NCBI RefSeq assembly: GCF_900100255.1
Contig: NZ_FMTS01000010.1
Location: 1-64,000, forward strand
Direction of reading: 5' to 3'
Length of the DNA stretch: 64,000 nucleotides
DNA from: Asticcacaulis taihuensis
GTDB taxonomy: Bacteria; Pseudomonadota; Alphaproteobacteria; Caulobacterales; Caulobacteraceae
Every line of letters starts with the position of its first letter. Position 1 is the stretch's first letter. Under the pieces are notes generated by a model. It was not told where the DNA came from. It saw only the letters and a list, made by a program, of their open reading frames with translations, and searched no databases. The position numbers and the translations under genes were made by a program. Below are positions 42,417 to 51,389 of the stretch, piece after piece.

Positions 42417-42887
42417 ATGGCCTTCTCTTTCCGGACGCTCGGCGTCGCACTCGTTGCCATTCTTGGCTTGTCCGTTTCCTCGCAGGCCCTGGCCAGCCCG
42501 GAAACCGATGCGTTGTCGGCCTGCCTGATCCGCTCATCGACGCCGCAGGACAAGCTCGTCCTGACCCGCTGGGCATTTGCCGCCATCTCGAAGCACGAGG
42601 GCGTGTCCGACCTGGCCTCGCTCTCCGATGCGCAGATGACCCAGGTCGACAAGGCCGGCGGCGCGCTGTTTTCCCGCCTGCTGATCGAAAACTGCCCAAC
42701 CGAGACCACGGCGGCCATCCGGACCGATGGTGTCAAGGCGATCGAAACCGCGCTGAGCGATCTCGGCCAGTCAGCCATGCAGGATCTCGCGGGCGATCCC
42801 GGCGTTCAAGGGGCTCTGGTCGGCATGGTGGGCTACATGGACCAGGCACGGCTCCTGAAAATGCTGAGCGATGCGGCCTCGAAGTAA
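42417..42887 (+). CDS. Secreted hypothetical protein, tandem paralogue A
   Basis: A 156-residue protein with a signal peptide (FRTLGVALVAILGLSVSSQALA) and a mature part starting SPETDALSACLIRSSTPQDKLVLTRWAFAAISKH. Two Cys (DALSACL and LIENCP) are conserved in the next gene and may form a disulfide. I know no named family; similar periplasmic proteins occur in Caulobacterales. ATG 42417 follows GAGGA. It is divergent from rlmN and followed 58 bases later by its paralogue. Confidence 0.8.
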   Translation: MAFSFRTLGVALVAILGLSVSSQALASPETDALSACLIRSSTPQDKLVLTRWAFAAISKHEGVSDLASLSDAQMTQVDKAGGALFSRLLIENCPTETTAAIRTDGVKAIETALSDLGQSAMQDLAGDPGVQGALVGMVGYMDQARLLKMLSDAASK

Positions 42888-42945
42888 GATTTGACTTTGG
42901 CTGGATGGCCGCATTAGGGTGAGCCTGTTTTTAGGGGGGGGTAAT

Positions 42946-43416
42946 ATGATAGCTGTGTCCAAATCTGTTCTGGCGGCTGCCGCATTGTCGGCTGGGCTTT
43001 GCTTTGCAACCTCATCCCAGGCCGGACCGGCTCAGGACGCGCTGTCCGCCTGCCTGGTGAAATCCACGACGCCGGCTGACAATGTGATCCTGGCCGACTG
43101 GATTTTTGCCGTGATTTCGCTGCATTCGAGCGTATCGAGCATGGCCTCGATCAGCGACAGCCAGCGTGAAACCCTGAACCGGAACGCGGGTGTGCTGTTT
43201 ACGCGCCTGGTGAGTGAGGACTGCGGCCCTGAGCTCAAGGCGGCCGTGGAAAAAGAAGGCACGGATGCGGTCGGGGAAGCCTTCGGCAAGCTGGGCGAAA
43301 TGGCGATGACCGACCTGATGTCTGACCCGAAAGTGCAGGCCGGAACCGAAGCCATGTCGGCCTATATCGATCAGGACAAGATCACGGCCGCCGTTATGGG
43401 CAAGTCCGCGAAATAG
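42946..43416 (+). CDS. Secreted hypothetical protein, tandem paralogue B
   Basis: A 156-residue protein of the same length and layout as paralogue A: signal peptide (SKSVLAAAALSAGLCFATSSQA), then DALSACLVKSTTPADNVILADWIFAVISLH, a second Cys in VSEDCGPELKAAV and a similar helical C-terminus. The two share roughly a third of their residues by eye, with both mature-part Cys in register, so they arose by an old tandem duplication. ATG 42946 follows a G-rich ribosome site. The function is unknown. Confidence 0.8.
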   Translation: MIAVSKSVLAAAALSAGLCFATSSQAGPAQDALSACLVKSTTPADNVILADWIFAVISLHSSVSSMASISDSQRETLNRNAGVLFTRLVSEDCGPELKAAVEKEGTDAVGEAFGKLGEMAMTDLMSDPKVQAGTEAMSAYIDQDKITAAVMGKSAK

Positions 43417-43422
43417 CGGCTT

Positions 43423-44073
43423 TTAACGTCCCAGATAACGTTCCGGTTTGTGGAAGCCGACCATAACCCCGCTCATGGCGGCGGCCGAGATCACCGAAAA
43501 CAGCAACTGGTGCGGATTGAGGATCAGGATTGACGCCGCCATGATCAGGGCGTCACAGGCCAGTTGCGTCTTGCCCGCATTGATATTCTTCGTCTTTTGC
43601 AGGTAAAGCGCCAATACCCCGGTGCCGCCGGCACCGGCGCCATGCCGGGCGAGCGCCAGAATGCCCATGCCGATGATGGTGCCGCCGAAAAGCGCCGCGA
43701 ACAAAGGGTTCAGGCTTTCCAGCCGGAAAGCGAGGTGCGCGTAATTGGCCATGCCCATGATGGCGAGGTTGACGATCACGGTCTTGATCATGAAGCGCTT
43801 GCCCATGGCGGGCCAGGCGAAGAGGAAGAACGGGATATTGATCAGGATGAACAGCAGGCCGACCGGCAGGGGCGCGACATAGGAGACGAGCAGGGCGATC
43901 CCGGCCACACCGCCGGTGGTCAGGCCGGCGGTATGCAGCATGACTATGCCCAGGGCAATGAACGAACAACCGATGGCGAAGGCATAGGCGTCTTCCAGCA
44001 CCGTGTGTTTCACGGTGGGGTAGAGGGCGTCCTTGCCGTCCTTGTCGATCAGTTGGCCGGTTGTCGTCGTCAT
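43423..44073 (-). CDS. YitT-family membrane protein
   Basis: A 216-residue membrane protein with six hydrophobic segments and the YitT pattern: AIGCSFIALGIVMLHTAGLTTGGVAGIALLVSYV, then FFLFAWPAMGKRFMIKTV and FGGTIIGMGILALARHGAGAGGTGVLALYLQ. YitT proteins are uncharacterised inner-membrane proteins, sometimes suggested to be transporters. It lies convergent with paralogue B and 39 bases downstream of the MoeB/ThiF gene on the same strand. Confidence 0.85.
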   Translation of the reverse strand: MTTTTGQLIDKDGKDALYPTVKHTVLEDAYAFAIGCSFIALGIVMLHTAGLTTGGVAGIALLVSYVAPLPVGLLFILINIPFFLFAWPAMGKRFMIKTVIVNLAIMGMANYAHLAFRLESLNPLFAALFGGTIIGMGILALARHGAGAGGTGVLALYLQKTKNINAGKTQLACDALIMAASILILNPHQLLFSVISAAAMSGVMVGFHKPERYLGR

Positions 44074-44112
44074 CAGGCGGCATCCATTTAAAGCGGTTGG
44101 CCTGTGCGTTTC

Positions 44113-44850
44113 TTACTTAACGCCGCATACCGGACAGGTGGGATCGGCGGCCAGTTTGACGATGCGCGAGGTCATGTCGAGGCCATCGAAGATCAGCAGT
44201 TTCCCGCGCAAGGTCTCGCCCGCGCCGGTAATGACCTTGATTGTCTCCAGCGCCGCCAGCGACCCCATGATCCCCGCCAGGGCACCGACCACGCCGACCC
44301 GCTCACAGGTCTCGGCATCGGGCGGAATTTCCGGCACCAGGCATTGATAGCAGGGCGAACCGTCAAACGTGGCCAGTTGGCCGCTGAAGCGCCCCAGAGC
44401 CGCCGAGACCAGCGGCTTTTTCAGCGCATGACAGACGCGATTGACCAGCAGGCGGGTCTCGAAATTATCGCAGCCGTCGAGCACCACATCATAGCCGCCA
44501 AGCACCTCCGCCGCATTGTCTGCCGTCAGGCGCAGGCGATGAATGCGGCACTGGCAATGCGGATTGAGATTATCAAGGTGGACCGCCGCTGCCTCGGCCT
44601 TGGGGGCGCCGATATCTTTCGATCCGAACAGGACCTGCCTTTGCAGATTGCTTAATGACACCTCATCATCGTCGATCAGGCCCAGCGTGCCGACACCGGC
44701 CGCCGCCAGATAGAGCGCTGCCGGTGAACCGATGCCGCCCATACCGACCAGCGCCACCTTGGCGGCCTTGAGCTTCATCTGGCCCTGGCCGCCGATTTCC
44801 TTCAGCACGAGATGGCGGGCATAGCGGTCGATTTCATCGTCTGTCAGCAT
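44113..44850 (-). CDS. MoeB/ThiF-family adenylyltransferase (E1-like)
   Basis: At 245 residues the protein has the E1 fold: MLTDDEIDRYARHLVLKEIGG, nucleotide loop ALVGMGGIGSPAALYLAAAGVGTLGLIDDDEV, LSNLQRQVLF, VLDGCDNFETRLLVN, and a zinc site with Cys in CPVCG at the C-terminus. MoeB and ThiF adenylate the C-terminal Gly of MoaD or ThiS for sulfur transfer to molybdopterin or thiamine. The sequence begins like MoeB, but no moa or thi gene is nearby, so the partner is open. I chose ATG 44850; alternatives lie at 44859 and 44886. Confidence 0.88.
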   Translation of the reverse strand: MLTDDEIDRYARHLVLKEIGGQGQMKLKAAKVALVGMGGIGSPAALYLAAAGVGTLGLIDDDEVSLSNLQRQVLFGSKDIGAPKAEAAAVHLDNLNPHCQCRIHRLRLTADNAAEVLGGYDVVLDGCDNFETRLLVNRVCHALKKPLVSAALGRFSGQLATFDGSPCYQCLVPEIPPDAETCERVGVVGALAGIMGSLAALETIKVITGAGETLRGKLLIFDGLDMTSRIVKLAADPTCPVCGVK

Positions 44851-44943
44851 GACTTCCATATAGGCGCTGACGGCTTGCGGAGCCACATCAAATTATTTAC
44901 CGATGGGGCAGATACTTTCCCCATTGTTTGCAGGGTTATTCTC

Positions 44944-45663
44944 ATGGTTCCGGCATTGCGCCAGATGAGCGGCAGGCACCGCACGGAAACGGGCGATGAA
45001 AGGCTGGGCACGCTCCTGGCCTTCGTGGCCGGCGCGATCAATGCCGGCGGCTTCCTGGCCGTCGGCTACTATACGTCGCATATGAGCGGCATCGTCTCGT
45101 CCATCGCCGATTTTCTTGTCCTGCACCGGTGGACAGCGGCGCTGATATCGGTGCTGTCGGTCTTCTCCTTCTTTTCCGGCGCCGTGACCTCCAGCCTGCT
45201 GATCAACTGGGCGCGCCGCCGGGGGCTGCACAGCGAATTTGCATTGACCCTGATGCTGGAGGCGGTCCTGCTGCTTTTGTTCGGCTTGCTGGCGCGGGAT
45301 GTTCAGGTGACGGTGGCGCTGCTTTGCTTCACAATGGGGCTGCAAAACAGCCTGATCACCAAGATTTCGCACGCCGAGATCCGCACCACGCACGTAACCG
45401 GCATTGTCACCGATCTTGGTATCGAATGCGGGCGTTTCCTCTTTGAACGCACCACCCACACCGAAGCGCGGTTTCACCTGAAAAAGGTCATCCTGCTCAG
45501 CCGCCTGCTGGCCGGCTTCCTGGCGGGCGGGCTTGTCGGGGCCACGGTGTTCAACTGGGCCGGATTTGTCACCGTCCTGCCGTTTGCCTTTCTGCTGGCG
45601 GTCATCGCGGCCGGCCCGGTCTGGGATGACGTGTCGCAGAGGTTTCGCGGTAAAAGCTCTTGA
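44944..45663 (+). CDS. DUF1275 (YoaK-type) membrane protein
   Basis: This 239-residue inner-membrane protein has six hydrophobic segments and the DUF1275 signature: LLAFVAGAINAGGFLAVGYYTSHMSGIVSS, then LCFTMGLQNSLITKISHAEIRTTHVTGIVTDLG. The function of the family is unknown; transport or membrane-linked redox roles have been proposed without firm evidence. ATG 44944 is the family-like start; the frame extends to 44812 over the MoeB gene. Its stop lies within the candidate heat-shock promoter of hslV. Confidence 0.86.
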   Translation: MVPALRQMSGRHRTETGDERLGTLLAFVAGAINAGGFLAVGYYTSHMSGIVSSIADFLVLHRWTAALISVLSVFSFFSGAVTSSLLINWARRRGLHSEFALTLMLEAVLLLLFGLLARDVQVTVALLCFTMGLQNSLITKISHAEIRTTHVTGIVTDLGIECGRFLFERTTHTEARFHLKKVILLSRLLAGFLAGGLVGATVFNWAGFVTVLPFAFLLAVIAAGPVWDDVSQRFRGKSS

Positions 45664-45686
45664 ACCGCGGCCGCAAAGCGCCCAAG
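45659..45686 (+). promoter_or_regulatory. Candidate sigma-32 promoter of hslV
   Basis: CTTGAA (45659-45664) and CCCAAG (45681-45686) are separated by 16 bases and resemble heat-shock boxes of alphaproteobacteria. The start of transcription would fall within a few bases of the hslV ATG at 45696, implying a very short or missing leader. No ribosome site is visible there. The match is moderate. Confidence 0.4.
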
Positions 45687-45695
45687 TAACGCGGC

Positions 45696-46247
45696 ATGAC
45701 AGACTCAAACTTTCCGAATTGGCACGGCACCACCATCGTAGCCGTGCGCAAGAATAACAAGACGGTCATCGCCGGCGACGGCCAGGTCTCGATGGGGGCG
45801 ACTATCGTCAAGGGCGGGGCGCGCAAGGTGCGCACGCTCCAGGGCGGCAAGGTCATTGCTGGTTTCGCCGGCGCCACGGCCGACGCCTTCACCCTGCTGG
45901 AACGGCTGGAAGCCAAGCTGGAAATGTATCCGGACCAACTGGCGCGCGCCTGCGTCGATCTCGCCAAGGACTGGCGCACGGACCGTTACCTGCGCCGACT
46001 GGAAGCCATGCTGCTGGTGGCCGACAAGCATACCGTCCTGACCATTACGGGTGTCGGCGATGTGCTGGAGCCGGAAGACGGCGTGGCCGCCATCGGTTCG
46101 GGCGGCGTTTATGCGCTTTCCGCCGCGCGGGCCTTGCTGGATTATGAGCCCGATGCCGAGGTCATCGCCCGCAAGGCCATGAAGATTGCGTCGAGCATCT
46201 GCGTTTACACCAACGACCACCTGACGCTGGAAATGCTTGAAGCATGA
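45696..46247 (+). CDS. hslV: HslV, peptidase subunit of the HslUV protease
   Basis: The 183-residue protein carries [25 protein letters not shown], where the Thr after processing is the N-terminal nucleophile, and [25 protein letters not shown], both invariant in HslV. Twelve copies form a chamber capped by HslU rings, degrading misfolded and regulatory proteins. A short N-terminal pro-piece of eleven residues ([11 protein letters not shown]) precedes the active Thr. The stop overlaps the ATG of a small gene, and hslU follows after two small genes instead of directly. Confidence 0.97.
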   Translation: MTDSNFPNWHGTTIVAVRKNNKTVIAGDGQVSMGATIVKGGARKVRTLQGGKVIAGFAGATADAFTLLERLEAKLEMYPDQLARACVDLAKDWRTDRYLRRLEAMLLVADKHTVLTITGVGDVLEPEDGVAAIGSGGVYALSAARALLDYEPDAEVIARKAMKIASSICVYTNDHLTLEMLEA

Positions 46248-46414
46248 AGTTGATTGCCAATGATCAAAATGGTTGGGAGCAACTCTACTACGATGAGGCG
46301 GCCGAAGCGTATTTCGAAAAAACCTATCCAGATGGTGAAATGCAAGGAGGTGGCGAACCATATTGGCGGCCGATTTCCAAGGAAGAAGCTTTCACCAAAT
46401 ATGTCATCGAATAA
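46244..46414 (+). CDS. Small protein, Imm27-like, between hslV and hslU
   Basis: The 56-residue frame begins at an ATG overlapping the hslV stop (ATGA) and ends at 46414. The product, starting [24 protein letters not shown], contains [25 protein letters not shown], which resembles the short Imm27 immunity family (aromatic-Glu-x-x-YP...GGG-P). Without a neighbouring toxin gene it is either an orphan immunity protein or a family member with a housekeeping role. The call rests on a remembered pattern and the clean overlap with hslV. Confidence 0.6.
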   Translation: MKLIANDQNGWEQLYYDEAAEAYFEKTYPDGEMQGGGEPYWRPISKEEAFTKYVIE

Positions 46415-46422
46415 AATACATC

Positions 46423-46893
46423 ATGATCACCTTTCGTCCGCTCGCTGAAAAAGACGCCGGTCTTCTGCTGATCTGGATGTCGTCGCCGCATGTCCAGCCG
46501 TTCTGGACGGAAGACGGTTCGACACCTGAGGACGAGGTCGAGGAGGCGCTGGACCTGGTGTGGTCGGATGAAGGGGCGCCCTTCATCATCGAACTGAACA
46601 GGCGCCCGATCGGCTATATTCAGTATTACGCTTACGGCCCGGATCAACCGGAGGGCACGCTTGGTATCGACCTGTTTATCGGCGATGTGTCCCTGACCGG
46701 TGAGGGCCTTGGCCCGCAAATCCTGCGCCAGTTCGGCGACGACCTGCTGGCGAAAGGCGCGACCCGTCTGATGATGGATCCGGCCAGTTCGAATGACCGC
46801 GCCATATCGGCCTTCCGTAAGGCCGGCTTTGAGATTTATGAAACACGGGACGGCGTCACGCTGATGTCCCGATCCCCGAAACTGAGTGCCTGA
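46423..46893 (+). CDS. GNAT acetyltransferase, AAC(6')-like
   Basis: A 156-residue GNAT enzyme with [27 protein letters not shown] at the start, [25 protein letters not shown] as the acetyl-CoA-binding strand and loop, and [12 protein letters not shown] near the end. This is the arrangement of the aminoglycoside 6'-acetyltransferase / Acetyltransf_8 branch, but the natural substrate may be a siderophore precursor or protein. I chose ATG 46423; the frame extends to 46363. It lies between hslV and hslU and is probably co-transcribed; it does not by itself imply drug resistance. Confidence 0.85.
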   Translation: MITFRPLAEKDAGLLLIWMSSPHVQPFWTEDGSTPEDEVEEALDLVWSDEGAPFIIELNRRPIGYIQYYAYGPDQPEGTLGIDLFIGDVSLTGEGLGPQILRQFGDDLLAKGATRLMMDPASSNDRAISAFRKAGFEIYETRDGVTLMSRSPKLSA

Positions 46894-46895
46894 CA

Positions 46896-48191
<1,296 letters not shown>

Positions 48192-48485
48192 TCAGGCCTG
48201 GTCGGGGCGATAGCGCTCGAAATTGTTGGCGAAGTCGTCGAAGCTTTCCTCAAACATGCGGCGAAATTCATCCGTAAAGATGCGCACGGCTTCCTCGCGG
48301 CGCGCCTTCATGCGTTCGCCGGAGCCATCGCTATTGGCGCACATCCAGGCGGTAAACCGGGCCGCAGCGAAAGTGCCGGACATGGCGACGCGCGCGCCAT
48401 TAGCGCCTTTAATGTGTTCATTGGAAAGAGCGATATGGTCGTCGACCCGTTTTAGAAAATCGGGGTCTGTTGTCTGTTGGGTCAT
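48192..48485 (-). CDS. DUF3144 protein
   Basis: The 97-residue protein resembles the DUF3144 family: FLKRVDDHIALSNEHIKGANGARVAMSGTFAAARFTAWMCAN, where helical ANEH- and AARF-like motifs are typical. The C-terminal half (ARREEAVRIFTDEFRRMFEESFDDFANNFERY) is acidic-aromatic. The function is unknown. It is convergent with hslU and starts just downstream of the phosphatase gene on the same strand. Confidence 0.75.
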   Translation of the reverse strand: MTQQTTDPDFLKRVDDHIALSNEHIKGANGARVAMSGTFAAARFTAWMCANSDGSGERMKARREEAVRIFTDEFRRMFEESFDDFANNFERYRPDQA

Positions 48486-48515
48486 GCTTTCCTCGAAATT
48501 ATAGGTTTGTTCTAT

Positions 48516-48980
48516 TCAGGCATTTGCAAGCCGGTTTAGCAAGCCCGTGCTGGCTTTTTCGCACATTTGGTAAACCGCTTCGAAATCCGCCGTCCCGCCA
48601 TAATAGGGATCGGGCACGTTTTTAGTCAGGCCCAGCGCCTCTTCGAGATAAAGCGCCACCTCGGCCTGCGAACCCTGCGGCTGCATGGTGCTGAGGTGGC
48701 GGACATTGTCGCGGTCGAGGCCCAGGATCAGGTCGAAACGGTCGAAATCATCGACATGAATCTGCCGGGCGCGCTGTTCTGAAATATCGATGCCGTGGGC
48801 CTGCGCCACCGCGATCGAGCGTCTATCGGGCAATTCGCCGCTGTGCCAGCCGCCGCAGCCGGCGGAATCGATGGTGAAACGGTCCGTCATGCGCGCCAAC
48901 TCCACCTGATGGCGGAAGATGCCTTCGGCCAGGGGCGAGCGGCAGATATTGCCAAGGCAGACGAACAGGATGGCGGTCAT
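48516..48980 (-). CDS. Low-molecular-weight protein-tyrosine phosphatase
   Basis: The 154-residue protein contains the active-site loop FVCLGNICRSPLAEG, with the nucleophile Cys and the catalytic Arg, and the general-acid motif VPDPYYGG near the C-terminus, which is diagnostic of LMW-PTPs. These enzymes dephosphorylate tyrosine on proteins, often in exopolysaccharide or stress control in bacteria. No tyrosine-kinase gene is seen in the window, so the partner is unknown. It is divergent from nth. Confidence 0.93.
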   Translation of the reverse strand: MTAILFVCLGNICRSPLAEGIFRHQVELARMTDRFTIDSAGCGGWHSGELPDRRSIAVAQAHGIDISEQRARQIHVDDFDRFDLILGLDRDNVRHLSTMQPQGSQAEVALYLEEALGLTKNVPDPYYGGTADFEAVYQMCEKASTGLLNRLANA

Positions 48981-49038
48981 TTCAGGCTTTCCGGAGAATC
49001 GGGCATAAGAGGTTTACATCTACTGTTGAAGCGCGCTG

Positions 49039-49728
49039 ATGAAAACCACCAAGCCTAAAACCACCAAACGCCGCAAGGTCGATCCGGAACTGATCCGCCA
49101 GTTGTTCGAGCGTTTCGAGCAGGACAAGCCGGAGCCGAAGACCGAGCTGAATTACAGCAACGCCTTTACCCTGGTGACAGCCGTGGCGCTTTCCGCGCAG
49201 GCGACTGATGTGTCGGTCAACAAGGCAACCGGCCCCCTGTTCGCCATTGCCGACAATCCGGCCGACATGTTGGCGCTCGGAGAAGACAAGCTGATGCAGA
49301 TGATCAGCTCGATTGGTCTCTACCGCAACAAGGCAAAGAACGTCATGGCCATGTGCCGCATCCTGATCGATCAGTACGGCGGGCAGGTGCCGATGAACCG
49401 CGAGGCGCTGGTCAGCCTGCCTGGCGTGGGAAATAAAACCGCCAGCGTGGTGCTCAATGAAATGGATATCGAACCGGCGATTGCCGTCGATACCCATGTC
49501 TATCGCGTGTCGCACCGGCTGGGTCTCGTTGATACCTCGGCCAATACGCCGGACAAGGTTGAAAAGCAGCTCATGCAGGTTATTCCGAAGCACTGGCTGA
49601 CCCGTGCGCACCACTGGCTGATCCTGCACGGCCGCTATGTGTGCGTGGCGCGCAAGCCGAAATGCGATATCTGCATCGTGCGCGACCTTTGCCCCAAGAT
49701 CGGCGTCGATTTCACACTGCTGGTTTGA
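49039..49728 (+). CDS. nth: Endonuclease III
   Basis: A 229-residue HhH-GPD enzyme with LVTAVALSAQATDVSVNKAT, the helix-hairpin-helix SLPGVGNKTASVVLNEM (the catalytic Lys is in it), the Asp in AIAVDTHVYRVSHRLGL, and a C-terminal 4Fe-4S site, C-x6-C-x2-C-x5-C, in CVARKPKCDICIVRDLC. It removes oxidised pyrimidines and cuts the DNA backbone in base excision repair. A basic N-terminal tail precedes the fold. It is followed by a palindromic repeat element. Confidence 0.96.
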   Translation: MKTTKPKTTKRRKVDPELIRQLFERFEQDKPEPKTELNYSNAFTLVTAVALSAQATDVSVNKATGPLFAIADNPADMLALGEDKLMQMISSIGLYRNKAKNVMAMCRILIDQYGGQVPMNREALVSLPGVGNKTASVVLNEMDIEPAIAVDTHVYRVSHRLGLVDTSANTPDKVEKQLMQVIPKHWLTRAHHWLILHGRYVCVARKPKCDICIVRDLCPKIGVDFTLLV

Positions 49729-49734
49729 AGCACG

Positions 49735-49888
49735 AAACCCCACCACCACGTCCATGAAGAATGGACGCGGTCCCCCTCCCCACCAGAGGTGGGGAGGTAC
49801 AAAGAAGAGTAAACCTTATACCTCCCCGGCTGTGCCGGGGAGGGGGACCGCACGACGCGCGTCAGCGCTAGGTGCGGTGGTGGGGTTT
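49735..49888. repeat. Dispersed palindromic element, copy A
   Basis: The outer arms AAACCCCACCACC (49735-49747) and their exact complement (49876-49888) enclose a second 15-bp pair, GCGGTCCCCCTCCCC (49767-49781) with its complement (49837-49851), and two small hairpins in between. It folds like a cloverleaf and fills the gap between convergent genes nth and GNAT. Two related copies lie at 53892 and 60911. Confidence 0.8.
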
Positions 49889-49893
49889 CTTAC

Positions 49894-50409
49894 TTATATC
49901 GCTCTCAGACGTTCCAGGATAAAGGTCGGCTGGCCGTGGAACAGACATTCGCGCAGGGGCTTGTAGCCGTGTTTCAGCGCCAGGTTCAGAGATGCCTCGT
50001 TCTCCGGTGCAACGGCGCACTGGGTTTTCGGCAGGTTTAGAGTATCGTCGGCATATGCCAGCGCCGCCTTGAGTGCCTCAGACGCATAGCCCTGGCCATG
50101 ATAGGCGCTGTCGAACACCCAGCCGGTCTCAAAAGCATCGAGTGGCGGATCGATGGTGCGCTTGTAGTCGAAAATACCCATCACGCCGATATGCTTGTCC
50201 GTGTCCTTCAGCCGCACCGACCAGGTGCCGAAGCCGAAGACCTGCCAGTGGCCGATATCGCGCAGCAGCCGCAGCCAGACCGTTTCGCGGTCCATCGGCT
50301 TGCCGGTGATATGGCGGTAAACCGGTTCCTGCGACCACAGGGCGTGCTGGGCATCGAGATCGCTGGCTGCCAGCGGTTTCAGCATCAGCCGTTCGGTTTC
50401 AATGAACAT
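49894..50409 (-). CDS. GNAT acetyltransferase, RimJ/RimL-like
   Basis: A 171-residue GNAT protein: MFIETERLMLKPLAASDLDAQHALWSQ is the usual start of the RimJ/RimL branch, DAFETGWVFDSAYHGQGYASEALKAALAYA carries the acetyl-CoA loop (Q-x-GYA), and PENEASLNLALKHGYKP is the final motif. It probably acetylates a protein N-terminus or a small amine. I chose ATG 50409, overlapping the upstream ATP-grasp gene by 11 bases; a GTG at 50424 is an alternative. Confidence 0.85.
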   Translation of the reverse strand: MFIETERLMLKPLAASDLDAQHALWSQEPVYRHITGKPMDRETVWLRLLRDIGHWQVFGFGTWSVRLKDTDKHIGVMGIFDYKRTIDPPLDAFETGWVFDSAYHGQGYASEALKAALAYADDTLNLPKTQCAVAPENEASLNLALKHGYKPLRECLFHGQPTFILERLRAI

Positions 50410-51331
50410 GGTCGGAACTGCCACAGCCGCAAACCCGCATCGCCGCCTCTACCGCATCCTTGAAACGCATGGAGGCTTCCGGATCGTAGGTCAGGTAGAG
50501 ATCGGGTTCGATCAGTTCCAGTTCCATCAGGCTGAAGCCGCCATCTGCCGCTCTTACCATGTCGACGCGGGCATAGAGCAGGCGGTCGCGGCCGATGAAA
50601 TCGATGGCCGATTGCGCCAGTTGCAAGGCTTCCGGTGGTGGCGTCAGTACGCGCAGATGGGCGTTGTAATCGGGCTGCGAGCGGAAGTCGCCGGATTTCG
50701 GCGTCTTGAGTACGGCGTGCGAGAATTGACCGACGAAGTAGAGCAGGGACCACTCGCCTTCCGACTGGATGGCCGGCATGAAGGGCTGGATCATCGCCGG
50801 ACCGATCGGCGGTGTGGCCTTGCGATCCTCGACATCCGCGGCGCCTTCGGTGACATCGGCCAGGCGATCACCTTCCCAGATCAGGGTGTTCTTGGCACCG
50901 GCTGAAATCGCCGGCTTGAGCACCAGCGCGATCTGGCCGAAATCGGCGCGGGCGCGCGCCACGTCTTCGTCGGTGACGCCTTCAGTAAATAGCGTCGGGA
51001 TGATGCGCACGCCGGCTTCGGCGAGATCACGCAGATAGCGCTTGTCGACATTCCAGCTCACGATTTCCGGCGGATTGAAGACGCGACGCTCGGCCGCGGC
51101 CATCGCCGTCATGGCGCCGATAAAGCTGTTGGGCGCATTATGATAGCCCCACGCCACCAGCGGTAGGATCAGGTCATAGTCCTCCGCGATCGGCTCGGAC
51201 CACGGCTGATCGAAGATTTCGGCATCGATGCCGGCCAGGGCCTCGCGGTAGACATCGAGCACATAGGGCCAGCGGCCATGGTGCGACGGATGGTCTGGAT
51301 TGGGGGTCAGGATCAGAATACGCTTGCTCAT
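50399..51331 (-). CDS. ATP-grasp domain protein
   Basis: This 310-residue protein (MSKRILILTPNPDHPSHHGRWPYVLDVYREAL) has the ATP-grasp layout: an N-terminal preATP-grasp domain (YDLILPLVAWGYHNAP), LVLKPAISAGAKNTLIWEG with the ATP-binding Lys, EWSLLYFVGQFSHAVLKTPKSGDFR, and the metal-binding FSLMELELIEPDLYLT at the C-terminus. ATP-grasp enzymes join a carboxylate to an amine or thiol through acyl phosphate. This subfamily is close to glutathione-synthetase-like and uncharacterised proteins. ATG 51331 is the family-like start; the frame extends upstream over the kinase gene. Confidence 0.8.
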   Translation of the reverse strand: MSKRILILTPNPDHPSHHGRWPYVLDVYREALAGIDAEIFDQPWSEPIAEDYDLILPLVAWGYHNAPNSFIGAMTAMAAAERRVFNPPEIVSWNVDKRYLRDLAEAGVRIIPTLFTEGVTDEDVARARADFGQIALVLKPAISAGAKNTLIWEGDRLADVTEGAADVEDRKATPPIGPAMIQPFMPAIQSEGEWSLLYFVGQFSHAVLKTPKSGDFRSQPDYNAHLRVLTPPPEALQLAQSAIDFIGRDRLLYARVDMVRAADGGFSLMELELIEPDLYLTYDPEASMRFKDAVEAAMRVCGCGSSDHVH

Positions 51332-51389
51332 GGACTCTTTATTGATCATTAGGTTACGCCATATCAACTGAAATTTGAGGCCCCTGCCC

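Noticed and set aside
46423-46893. Aminoglycoside resistance gene
   Set aside because: The AAC(6')-like GNAT fold alone does not show drug acetylation, and its place in the hslVU operon favours a housekeeping role.
49735-49888. CRISPR-like or tandem repeat array
   Set aside because: The repeated segments are inverted and form a folded element; there are no regularly spaced direct repeats with unique spacers.
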